From assembly GCF_014656295.1 (NCBI RefSeq), contig NZ_BNCD01000011.1, forward strand, positions 1 to 64,000: 64,000 bases of DNA. Direction: 5' to 3'. Position numbers and translations under genes: made by a program. The DNA is from Streptomyces sulfonofaciens (lineage in GTDB: Bacteria > Actinomycetota > Actinomycetes > Streptomycetales > Streptomycetaceae). Of the stretch, positions 9,257-16,815 are shown piece after piece. The notes below the pieces were generated by a model that worked only from the letters and a program-made list of their open reading frames with translations, had not been told where the DNA came from and did not search any database. Positions within the stretch are counted from its first letter, which is position 1. Each line of letters begins with the position of its first letter.

Positions 9257-9270
9257 CGGACGGACGTCCG
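9257..9270. promoter_or_regulatory. Palindromic operator candidate in the LigB leader
   Basis: The perfect palindrome CGGACG-GA-CGTCCG lies just upstream of the LigB ribosome site. An identical palindrome with a different 2-nt centre is found at 9430-9443 in front of the divergent gene. Shared position and sequence point to one regulator controlling both transcripts, most simply the IclR protein encoded at 10395. Confidence 0.65.
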
Positions 9271-9429
9271 TATGCCGGCCACTTCTCTGTGCTTCTTCAC
9301 GGTGATCGGCCCGTTCCACCGCTGTCAAGAGGTCTGCACGCCGACCCCGCGCGCCCGGCGCAGGGCAGGAACCGGTGCTTGCTCGTGCTGTTGCCCTGCA
9401 TGAGGGGCGCCCGTAGCGTGGCCGTTGTC

Positions 9430-9443
9430 CGGACGTTCGTCCG
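9430..9443. promoter_or_regulatory. Palindromic operator candidate before the citryl-CoA lyase-like gene
   Basis: CGGACG-TT-CGTCCG, matching the half-sites of the element at 9257-9270. It ends 23 bases before the GTG start at 9467. The preceding TCC is also shared, so the two copies agree over 14 of 16 positions. Confidence 0.65.
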
Positions 9444-9466
9444 CATCGCGGTTGGGAGTGGGGATC

Positions 9467-10336
9467 GTGGCCGAAGAACAGGACCAGGACGGGTATCCGA
9501 CCCGGCTCGGCTCATCGGACGCCGACTCGATCCGGCTGCTGGGCAGGGACCTGGCGGGCGAACTGCTGGGGCAGGTGACGTTCGGGGAGCTGGCGTTCTG
9601 GCTGGTGGCCGGGCGGCGGCCCACCCCGGGCGAGACCCGGGTCTTCGAGGCCGTGCTCGTCGCGCTCGCCGACCACGGGTTCACCCCGACCGCCATCGCC
9701 GCCCGCCTCACCTACCTGAGCGCACCGGACGCACTCCAGGGCGCGCTGGCCGCCGGCCTGCTGGGCGGCGGCTCCCGCTTCCTCGGCGTCACCGAGGACA
9801 CCGGCCGGTTCCTCGCCGAGGCGCTGGCCGCCGCGGAACGGGACGCCGCGGGCGCGCCGCCGGACCCGGACCCCGCAGGTGCCGGACACGCCCGGGTCCC
9901 CGGGGACCCCGGTGTCGCGGACGCCCGCTGGGACGGCATCGCGCGCGATGCCGTCCGGCGCCGCAGGGACGCCGGGCTGCTGGTGCCCGGGCTCGGGCAC
10001 CCCGTGCACAAGCAGGGCGACCCGCGCACGCCCGCGATCCTCGCCCTGGCCGACGAGGAGGGGCTGCGGGGTCCGCACCTGCGGCTGTTCGAGGCGGTCG
10101 GGCGCGTCCACCACGAGATCCTCGGCAGGCGGCTGCCGCTCAACGGCGCCGGAGTGTGCGGGGCCGCACTCGCCGACCTCGGCTTCCGGCCGGAGATCCT
10201 GCGCGGCTTCGCCCTGCTCGCCCGCACCGCGGGCCTGCTCGGCCACCTGGCGGAGGAGCAGGAGCGGCCGGTCGCGGGGCGCGTCTACGCGGCGGTGGAC
10301 CGCAACACCGTCCACGTCCCACCGCCGACCGGTTAG
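9467..10336 (+). CDS. Citrate synthase/citryl-CoA lyase family protein
   Basis: A 289-residue protein of the citrate synthase superfamily, much shorter than true citrate synthases (about 430) and lacking their N-terminal part. The motif APDALQGALAAGLLGGGSRFLG at 86-107 corresponds to the first catalytic-His region of citryl-CoA lyases, and PGLGHPVHKQGDPR at 174-187 to the GHxVYKxxDPR loop with the active histidine. A Pro/Gly/Ala-rich insert occupies about 130-155. The family includes citryl-CoA lyase and the lyase domain of ATP-citrate lyase, which split acyl-CoA adducts. GTG 9467 is chosen for GGGAG upstream. It is divergent from LigB and 58 bp ahead of an IclR gene. Likely cleaves a hydroxy-acyl-CoA from ring cleavage (inference). 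Confidence 0.82.
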   Translation: MAEEQDQDGYPTRLGSSDADSIRLLGRDLAGELLGQVTFGELAFWLVAGRRPTPGETRVFEAVLVALADHGFTPTAIAARLTYLSAPDALQGALAAGLLGGGSRFLGVTEDTGRFLAEALAAAERDAAGAPPDPDPAGAGHARVPGDPGVADARWDGIARDAVRRRRDAGLLVPGLGHPVHKQGDPRTPAILALADEEGLRGPHLRLFEAVGRVHHEILGRRLPLNGAGVCGAALADLGFRPEILRGFALLARTAGLLGHLAEEQERPVAGRVYAAVDRNTVHVPPPTG

Positions 10337-10394
10337 CGTGCCGGTATCCTCTGGCGGGTCACCCGTCGGTGCTGGTGCGAGAGGCAGGGATGGC

Positions 10395-11210
10395 GTGCGC
10401 CGGGACACCGGCCCCGACTTCGTCGAGGCCCTCGCACGGGGCCTGGACGTGTTGCGCAGCTTCCGGCCCCGGCAGCCCGAGATGACGCTCGGCGACATCG
10501 CGTCCGCCACGGGACTGGCCCGCCCCACGGCCCGCCGGATGCTCCTCACGCTCCGGGAGCTCGGCTACGTCGCCGCCACCGGCCGCGGTTTCGCGCTCAC
10601 GCCCCGCGTGCTCGACCTGGGCATGGCCTACATCGGTTCGCAGGGGCTGTGGGACATCGCCCGCCCGCACATGGAGCGCCTGGTGGCCGAGACCGGCGAG
10701 TCGTCGTCCATGGCGCAGCTCGACGGCTCGGACATCGTCTACGTCGCCAGGGTCGCCGTGCCCAGGATCATCGCGCTGGCGGTGACGATCGGGACCCGCT
10801 TCCCGGCGTCCGCCACCTCGCAGGGCAGGGTGCTGCTCGCGGCGCTGCCGCCCGAGCGGCTCGCCGAGGTGCTGGACCAGCCGGGCAGGTCCGGTGTCAC
10901 CCCCCGGCGCCGGTACGGCCCCGAGGAGCTGGAACCGGTGCTGCGCGAGGTCAGGGCCCGGGGCTGGGCGCTGGCGGACGAGGACCTGGCGGTGGGGGTC
11001 AGGTCCGTCGCGGTGCCGGTCAGGGACGGCGACGGGCGCGTCATCGCGGCCATGAACGTCACCGTGCACGCCGCGGAGACCTCCGTGGAGTCACTGGTGG
11101 AGCACCACCTGCCGCGGCTGCTGAGGACGGCGAGCGCGGTCAGCGCCGACTGGGCGGCCTGGCGGAGCATGCCCGTCGTCACGGCGGAGCCCCCGCAGGA
11201 CGGGCCCTGA
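10395..11210 (+). CDS. IclR family regulator, PcaR/PobR-like
   Basis: A 271-residue regulator. The N-terminal winged helix-turn-helix spans roughly residues 10-75 (MTLGDIASATGLARPTARRM). The IclR effector domain follows, with TRFPASATSQGRVLLAALP, the signature of the PcaR/PobR/PcaU group that responds to protocatechuate, hydroxybenzoate or adipate-type acids. The GTG at 10395 is preceded by GGCAGGGA. It lies directly after the lyase-like gene and probably shares its transcript. The neighbouring palindromes at 9257 and 9430 are natural candidate sites. Confidence 0.87.
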   Translation: MRRDTGPDFVEALARGLDVLRSFRPRQPEMTLGDIASATGLARPTARRMLLTLRELGYVAATGRGFALTPRVLDLGMAYIGSQGLWDIARPHMERLVAETGESSSMAQLDGSDIVYVARVAVPRIIALAVTIGTRFPASATSQGRVLLAALPPERLAEVLDQPGRSGVTPRRRYGPEELEPVLREVRARGWALADEDLAVGVRSVAVPVRDGDGRVIAAMNVTVHAAETSVESLVEHHLPRLLRTASAVSADWAAWRSMPVVTAEPPQDGP

Positions 11211-11289
11211 CCGGCCGCCGCCGTGACTGTGCCGCCGGGTCGCGGTGCGGGACTGCCGCCGGTGGGCCGCCCGGGCCGCGGGCCGGACG

Positions 11290-12093
11290 TCAGCCGACCG
11301 CGTTGTTCAGCAGGGTCTCGAGCTGGGAGGCCGCGGCATGCAGATGGCGGACCACGGTCAGTTGGCGCTTGCGGGGCATCCGGGTGGCGGGGGCCGAGGC
11401 GTTGAGGGCGGCGACGGCCAGGTCGCGGCGGTCGCGCACGACGGTGGCCACGGACACGATCTCGTCCTCGTCGGCGTCGCGGTGGTTGGTGGCGTAGCCC
11501 TGGTCGCGGACCCGGGACAGCTCGGCGTCGAGCGCGCCGCGCTCCTCGGGCCGCAGGGCGCCCGGCGTCTCGGAGGCGAACAGCTCGTCGAGCTGGGCTG
11601 CGGTCAGTTCGGCGAGCAGCGCCTTGCCGGTGGCGGTGCGGTGGGCGGGCATCAGTTGGCCGGTGCGGTCGGCGACCCGCAGCGCCCGGTTGCTCTCCGC
11701 GCCGGCCAGGTAGCGGATCCGGCCGCCTTCGAGTTGTGCCAGGTGGACGGTCTCGTTCACCCGCAGCGCGAGGTCGGCGAGGATGGGCCGGGCGAGGTTG
11801 CGGATGTCCAGGTTGCGCACGGCGGCCAGGCCGATCTCCAGCAGCGCGGGCCCGGCGACGTAGACGCGCAGGTCCTCCTCGCGCCGCACGAAGTCGTGCT
11901 GGATGAGCATGGCGAGCAGGCGGTGCGCGGTGGAGTCGGCGACGTCCAGGGAGTGGGCGACATCGGTGAGGCGCAGGCGCTTGTGGTCGCGGAACATCAG
12001 CAGCAGCCGCAGCGCGTTGCCCACGGAGGTGATGGGGTAGGACGGCTTCGCGCCGGCGCGGTCCGCCTTGTCGACCGCCTTTCCCTGAGCCAT
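11290..12093 (-). CDS. IclR family regulator
   Basis: A 267-residue IclR protein of a different branch from the one at 10395. The winged helix is at about 20-85 (LRLTDVAHSLDVADSTAHRLLAML), followed by the effector domain with the TATGKALLAELT motif. It is convergent with the first IclR gene and divergent from the class II aldolase gene across a 556-bp gap, so control of the aldolase is the simplest guess. The ATG at 12093 has no strong ribosome site. Confidence 0.87.
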   Translation of the reverse strand: MAQGKAVDKADRAGAKPSYPITSVGNALRLLLMFRDHKRLRLTDVAHSLDVADSTAHRLLAMLIQHDFVRREEDLRVYVAGPALLEIGLAAVRNLDIRNLARPILADLALRVNETVHLAQLEGGRIRYLAGAESNRALRVADRTGQLMPAHRTATGKALLAELTAAQLDELFASETPGALRPEERGALDAELSRVRDQGYATNHRDADEDEIVSVATVVRDRRDLAVAALNASAPATRMPRKRQLTVVRHLHAAASQLETLLNNAVG

Positions 12094-12649
12094 CGGCCGA
12101 TCATAGCGCGGGCCGTGCGGGCGCGGGCCTGGTCAGACGGTTCTCCTCGGGGCGGTGGGCGCCCGGGCGAGGACCTCGGCCGCGTCACGCCCGCCGGGTG
12201 GTCGCCTGCCGGCGCGGAGAGGGGGAGGCCAGGAGGGAACCGGGCCCGTACGGCGTGCTCCCGGAGCCGGGGGCCCCGGGGGCGAAGCTCGTGCCGAGGA
12301 CTGAAGGAGCCGCGCCGCCGGGCGCCTCCTCGCCGCCCGACGCAGCAGCCGCCGCGCAGACCGCCCGGATCCCGGGCGGCCTTGTTCCCCGTTTTCCCGC
12401 TTCCCGCTTCCCGCTTCCCGTCCCCCGTTCCCCGTTCCCCCGTCCGCCGACCTCCCGTCCCTCGGACCCCGGGACCGCTGCGGCGCACATCCTCCGGGAC
12501 ACCCCGGCCGCGGTCCTTGACTGTTCGCCGACCCCGATGGCAGCCTCCGCAGGAGGGAAGTAACTTCTTCTATGCGGAATTGCGGAGGAGGAGGGAACAC
12601 TGCCGCGCCCACCCGTCCCGCACACCGCACGACCCCGGGAAACGCCACC
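12094..12649. other. Divergent intergenic region, IclR gene to aldolase gene
   Basis: A long gap without a convincing gene. At 12393-12445 a pyrimidine-rich tract contains three GCTTCCC units followed by CGTTCCCC variants. Close to the aldolase start, at about 12571-12587, TGCGGA occurs twice with a 2-nt spacer (TGCGGAATTGCGGA), a possible direct-repeat operator in the likely aldolase leader. No clear -10/-35 pair is visible. Confidence 0.5.
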
Positions 12650-13408
12650 ATGACCACCCCGCACGACACCCCCGCCCCCGCGACACCCACCGCAGAAGAG
12701 GCCCGGCGGCTGATCGCCCTCGGCTGCCGGATCCTCGCCCACCGCGGCCTCGCGGAGGACATCCTCGGCCACATCAGCCTGCGCGACGACGACGGCACCC
12801 TGCACATCCGCTGCCGCGGCCCGCGCGAGCGCGGACTGCTGTTCACCGAGGCCGAGGACGTCCACCGGGTCGGCCTGGACGGCGACACCGCCCTGTCCGG
12901 CGGCCACCGCGTCCCCAACGAACTGCCCATCCACCGCGAGGTGCTGCGCGCCCGGCCCGACGTGCGGGCCGTGGTGCACATCCACCCGCCGAGCGTGGTC
13001 GCCGCCGACCTCGCGGGCCTCACCCTGCGGCCCATCGTGGGCGCCTACAACATCCCCGCCATGCGGATGGCGCTCGACGGCATCCCCGTCTATCCGCGCG
13101 CCGTCCTGATCACGCGTCCCGAACTCGGCCGCGAGGTCGCCGCGGCGCTCGCCGGGCAGCCGGTGTGCATCCTGCGCGGCCACGGTGTCGTCGCCACCGG
13201 CCAGACGGTCCAGCAGGCCGTGGTGCGCGCCCTCAACATGGAGACACTGGCCAGGATGACCCTGGCCGCCGCCGTGCACCGCACCCCGCCCGCGCTGCCG
13301 GACTCCGACGTCGCCGAACTCCCCGACCTCGGCTCGGCGTTCAACGACGAGACCGTCTTCCGCAGCCACCTGGCCCGGCTGGAGCACGCGGGGCTCGGTC
13401 TCGACTGA
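12650..13408 (+). CDS. Class II aldolase/adducin family protein, possible dihydroxy-aromatic decarboxylase
   Basis: A 252-residue zinc-dependent class II aldolase fold. Metal ligands are His110 and His112 in VVHIHPPSV and His178 in RGHGVV; Glu97 (HREVL) is the probable acid-base residue. Besides sugar-phosphate aldolases the family includes 3,4-dihydroxyphthalate decarboxylases of Gram-positive phthalate pathways. A Rieske oxygenase gene lies next to it and a LigAB-type dioxygenase nearby, which favours an aromatic-acid decarboxylase here (inference). ATG 12650 is chosen because the 26 upstream codons of the frame carry no similarity; the ribosome site GGGAAA is weak. Confidence 0.8.
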   Translation: MTTPHDTPAPATPTAEEARRLIALGCRILAHRGLAEDILGHISLRDDDGTLHIRCRGPRERGLLFTEAEDVHRVGLDGDTALSGGHRVPNELPIHREVLRARPDVRAVVHIHPPSVVAADLAGLTLRPIVGAYNIPAMRMALDGIPVYPRAVLITRPELGREVAAALAGQPVCILRGHGVVATGQTVQQAVVRALNMETLARMTLAAAVHRTPPALPDSDVAELPDLGSAFNDETVFRSHLARLEHAGLGLD

Positions 13409-13447
13409 CCGGGCCGGTCCCGGGGCGCCTCCGGGGCCGGACCGTGG

Positions 13448-13482
13448 GCGGCGGGCGGAGCGCGGCGGCGCCCGCCCGCCGC
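13448..13482. terminator. Hairpin between convergent genes
   Basis: A perfect 10-bp inverted repeat, GCGGCGGGCG and CGCCCGCCGC, with a 15-nt loop. It lies between the aldolase stop and the Rieske oxygenase stop and can serve both. Confidence 0.6.
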
Positions 13483-13486
13483 GGGA

Positions 13487-14746
13487 TCAGCCCACTCCGG
13501 ACGGCCGGGCGGCCCCCCGGCGCTTCGGCCGGCGCGCCCCGGCGGCGGGGCCCGCACCGGGCGGTGCCGCGCCCGAGCCGCACAGCGCCGCGGCGCCGCA
13601 CAGCGCGGACTCCGGCCGGATCGGCACGCCGTTGCCGCGCAGCACGTCCCTGACGTCCAGGATCAGCGGGAACACCTCCTGGTTCCAGTCCTCGCCCTGC
13701 TCGTCCCAGGCGCGCTGCTCGGCCTCGACCGCCATCCGGTCCTCCGCGAACACCCGCTCGGTGAACCGCCGGATGAACGGCCACGCCAGTCGCAGGGCGC
13801 CCGGTACCGGCGGTTTCGCGATCATGAGCAGACCGAAGGCGTGCGTGGTGCGCTGCTCGGCGTCCTGCGGAACGTAGGCGGCCCAGAGCGAGAACGCGGG
13901 CACCTCGGTGTCCTCGGGGACGGACCGCAGGGTCTGGTACGGGTACTGGGTGCGGACGGTGATGACGTCGCGGGACGTTCCACGGCCCACGCCCTCGCCG
14001 GACAGCAGACCCGCGCCGCGGTCCTTCCTGCCGCCCGCCGGGACGAAGAGGTACCTGGCCTCGACGAACCCGGGGCCGCTGTCGTAGCCGAGGAGCCGCG
14101 GATGGATCCGGCCGAGGACGCCCCGGTGCAGGAACTGGTGGTTCATGTCGAGCAGGTTCTCGTGCAGGAAGGAGTAGTGGCAGTGCACGGTGCGCGAGAA
14201 CGTCATGGTCCTGTGCCCGGCCGAGTCGAACTCCGGCAGCACGGGCAGCGGGGTGGCGGCCGCCCTCGCCGGGTCACCCGGAAAGACGAACAGCAGGCCG
14301 TACGCCTCGCGGACCGGATAGGACCGCACCCCGCGCGGCGGCTTGGCGACCCCCTCGGGCAGGTACGGGATCTGCGAGATGCGGCCGTTTCCGCGGTAGG
14401 CCCAGGCGTGGTAGCAGCAGCGCAGCGCGTCGCCCTCCACGACGCCCATGCTCAGCGGCACCTGGCGGTGGGCGCACCGGTCCTCCAGGGCGTGGACCGT
14501 GCCGCTCGCACCGCGGTACAGCGCGATCCGCTCGCCGGCGAAGACGGCGGCGGACGCCTTGTTCCTCGGTACGTCCGAGGCGAGCGCGACGGGGTACCAG
14601 AAGTTCGGATCGATCCCCGTGCGCCGCAGGTCGGCCGTGCCTGCGGGCCGCCGGTCGGGCCCGCCGGCCGGGGCGCCCCCCGGCCCGGCCGCTCTCTTTC
14701 CGCCCCGGGCGCTCTTCCCGTCCCGCACGGGCTGTGTCTCGGTCAT
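13487..14746 (-). CDS. Rieske non-heme iron oxygenase, alpha-type subunit
   Basis: A 419-residue ring-hydroxylating or demethylating oxygenase. The Rieske [2Fe-2S] ligands are Cys91-x-His93 and Cys110-x2-His113. The mononuclear iron site is in ENLLDMNHQFLH, with His203 and His207. The protein starts with about 40 disordered Gly/Pro/Lys-rich residues. Start ATG 14746 is behind AAGGAGAGG. No reductase, ferredoxin or beta-subunit gene is present in the window, so electrons must come from elsewhere. Its position next to the aldolase-fold gene fits an upper pathway that oxidises an aromatic acid, but O-demethylation or an unrelated sterol-like substrate is possible. Confidence 0.87.
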   Translation of the reverse strand: MTETQPVRDGKSARGGKRAAGPGGAPAGGPDRRPAGTADLRRTGIDPNFWYPVALASDVPRNKASAAVFAGERIALYRGASGTVHALEDRCAHRQVPLSMGVVEGDALRCCYHAWAYRGNGRISQIPYLPEGVAKPPRGVRSYPVREAYGLLFVFPGDPARAAATPLPVLPEFDSAGHRTMTFSRTVHCHYSFLHENLLDMNHQFLHRGVLGRIHPRLLGYDSGPGFVEARYLFVPAGGRKDRGAGLLSGEGVGRGTSRDVITVRTQYPYQTLRSVPEDTEVPAFSLWAAYVPQDAEQRTTHAFGLLMIAKPPVPGALRLAWPFIRRFTERVFAEDRMAVEAEQRAWDEQGEDWNQEVFPLILDVRDVLRGNGVPIRPESALCGAAALCGSGAAPPGAGPAAGARRPKRRGAARPSGVG

Positions 14747-14924
14747 GGGCCTCTCCTTGCGCGTAGGGCACTGCTGCAAGCGTGGCGAACACGAGATATC
14801 CGGCATCGTACTGCTTTCATACGAAGTCGGCAGATCTCGGGCTGGTCGTCCGGAGGCCCAGGGCGCCCTGTCGACGCCGTCCCGGCGTGGGTGCGGCTCG
14901 GCGCCGTCCAGGCCGGGGTGCGGC

Positions 14925-15350
14925 TCAGCGCCGTGCCGGGGCCCAGGGGCCGACGCCCCCGATGCGCTCGATCGCGTAGCGCACGACGTAGCCGGGGCCC
15001 TGCGGTGCGGGGAACCGGGCGTCCGGGGCCATGTACACCTTCGCCAGACGGTCGAGCAGGTCCCAGGCGTGCTCGCTCGGCTCGACGGTGGCCCTGGCCC
15101 GGAGCATGGCGTACTCGTTGAGGAAGACGCCGGGGGTGCGCGGCGCGTCGAAGGTGAGCACCACCCGCGGGTCCCGCTCGATGTTGCGCAGCTTCAGATG
15201 CCGTGACATATGGCCGCTGACGATCTCGTCGCCGTCCAGGCCGATCCAGATGACGGTCACCTGCGGGCTGCCGTCCGCGTTGATGGTGCTCAGATGGGCC
15301 ATCGGGCCCGATGCGATGAGATCGCGCAGTTCGGATGGCAGAGTGTTCAT
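14925..15350 (-). CDS. PPOX-class split-barrel flavin/F420-dependent protein
   Basis: A 141-residue pyridoxamine-phosphate-oxidase-like split barrel, similar to the Rv1155 group of F420-dependent reductases. Recognisable segments are MAHLSTINADGSPQVTVIW near the N terminus and HLKLRNIERDPRVVLTFD. Start ATG 15350 follows AGGGA. It is upstream of the Rieske gene on the same strand with a 178-bp gap that contains short GGGTGCGGCTC repeats, so it may be a separate unit. Cofactor choice between FMN and F420 cannot be fixed by eye. Confidence 0.82.
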   Translation of the reverse strand: MNTLPSELRDLIASGPMAHLSTINADGSPQVTVIWIGLDGDEIVSGHMSRHLKLRNIERDPRVVLTFDAPRTPGVFLNEYAMLRARATVEPSEHAWDLLDRLAKVYMAPDARFPAPQGPGYVVRYAIERIGGVGPWAPARR

Positions 15351-15646
15351 GATCTGTCCCTTTCTGTCCGCGCGTCACCTTAACAACGGTCAGAAACAGG
15401 CCCCGGCGGACCAGATGCCGGTGACCGGGGCCGTACGGGCACGACCGGTGGCGCCGGGACCGGGATGCCGCCCGCACCGGAGCCGGGGGCGGGTGCGCGT
15501 GCCCGGCGACACCTGATGGTTACCGGTCGCCGCTTGACGTACCGGACGGGGTCGACTGTGCTGGACGACCGTGGGGGAGTGCTCGTCGGTGCAGGTGGCG
15601 GGCGGTTTCAACGGGGCGGGGACGCCCAGGGCGAAAGGGTGTGCGG

Positions 15647-16702
15647 ATGGCCGGGCCGGCGAGCGGGACGGTGGACGGCGAGGGCGTCCACGTCGGGATC
15701 GACGCGGGTGGCACCCGCACCCGCGCCCTCGCCGTCGAGGGCGGGCGGGTGCTGGGCCGCGGCACCGGCGGACCGGGCAACGCCCTTTCCGTGGCCGCCC
15801 CCGAGCTGGCCGACCACCTCACCGCCGCGCTCGCCGGGGCCCTGCCCGCCGGGGCGGGCAGGCGGCTGCGCGGGGTGGTGGCGGGGTTCGCCGGAGCGTC
15901 CTGGCTGCTGCCCGACGACCCCGGCAGGGACACGGCCCTGACGGCGCTGCGGACCGCGCTGGCCCGGCACGGCGTGCCCGCGGGCGTGCCCGTCGGGGTG
16001 CGCAGCGATGTGGAGGTGGCCTTCGCCGCGGCGCCCGGGGCGCCGGGGGACGGGCTGCTGGTGCTCTCCGGGACCGGCAGCGCCGTCATCCGGTTCGCCG
16101 CCGGGCAGGTGGTGGCCACGGTCGACGCGCACGGCTGGATGCTGGACGACGCGGGCAGCGGGCACTGGATCGGCCGCCGCGCAGGGCGCGCCGCACTGCG
16201 GGCGCTGGACGGGCGGGGCCCGTGGACGGCGCTGGTGCCCGCCGTCACCGCGCACCTGGGCGACCCGGTCGCCGAACCGCCCGCCGGGCGGCGCGAGCGC
16301 GAGCGCGTACGCGCCCGCCTGCTGGAGGCCCTGATCGCGCGGGGACCGCTCGCGCTCGCACGGCTGTGCCCGCTGGCGGTGGCGGCCGCGGACGCCGGCG
16401 ACGAGGTGGCGGCGGCCCTGCTGGACGGCGCCGTCGAGGCCCTGACCGAGTCGGTGCGGGCACTGGATCCGGTGCCCGGTGAGACCCTGGTGACCACCGG
16501 CGGACTGCTCGGCCCGAACGGTCCGCTGCTGCCCCGTCTCGCGCCCGTCCTGGCCGGGCTCGGGCTGCGCCCGCAACCCGTGCCCGACGGCACGACCGGC
16601 GCCGCGGCCCTGGCCCGCCTGCTGCCGGGGGCCCGACCGGCGAATGGCCTCCGGACCGACGTCACCGCCGATCCGGAGGCCGAGTTGCTCCGCGCGCCGT
16701 AG
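15647..16702 (+). CDS. BadF/BadG-type kinase, probable N-acetylglucosamine kinase
   Basis: A 351-residue actin-like ATPase of the BadF/BadG/BcrA/BcrD family, which in actinobacteria and animals contains N-acetylglucosamine kinases. The phosphate-1 loop GIDAGGTRTR is at 17-26, SGTGS forms the phosphate-2 loop and DDAGSGHWIGRRA follows, all typical of GlcNAc kinases. ATG 15647 follows AAAGGG at good distance; GTG 15641 is an alternative. It is convergent with the secreted GH20 enzyme, which supports the role of phosphorylating amino sugar released outside and imported. Confidence 0.83.
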   Translation: MAGPASGTVDGEGVHVGIDAGGTRTRALAVEGGRVLGRGTGGPGNALSVAAPELADHLTAALAGALPAGAGRRLRGVVAGFAGASWLLPDDPGRDTALTALRTALARHGVPAGVPVGVRSDVEVAFAAAPGAPGDGLLVLSGTGSAVIRFAAGQVVATVDAHGWMLDDAGSGHWIGRRAGRAALRALDGRGPWTALVPAVTAHLGDPVAEPPAGRRERERVRARLLEALIARGPLALARLCPLAVAAADAGDEVAAALLDGAVEALTESVRALDPVPGETLVTTGGLLGPNGPLLPRLAPVLAGLGLRPQPVPDGTTGAAALARLLPGARPANGLRTDVTADPEAELLRAP

Positions 16703-16722
16703 GCGAGCGGCGGTGCTGGCGC

Positions 16723-16785
16723 CGTGCGCCCCTTGCCGTGCGCCGGGTACCGGGCGCCGGCCGTCAGGCACCGCAAGGGGGCGCC
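16723..16785. terminator. Imperfect hairpin between kinase and GH20 genes
   Basis: GTGCGCCCCTTGC near 16723 pairs with GCAAGGGGGCGCC near 16773, with one unpaired G, leaving a GC-rich internal part that can itself fold. It lies between two convergent stops and is probably a two-way terminator. Confidence 0.5.
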
Positions 16786-16815
16786 GTCGGGGCGCGGGCG
16801 CCGCTCACGCGCCGG

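Noticed and set aside
12572..12649. Upstream start of the aldolase gene at 12572
   Set aside because: The 26 extra codons are Gly/Pro/Thr-rich without similarity and cover a possible operator repeat; the ATG at 12650 gives the usual family length.
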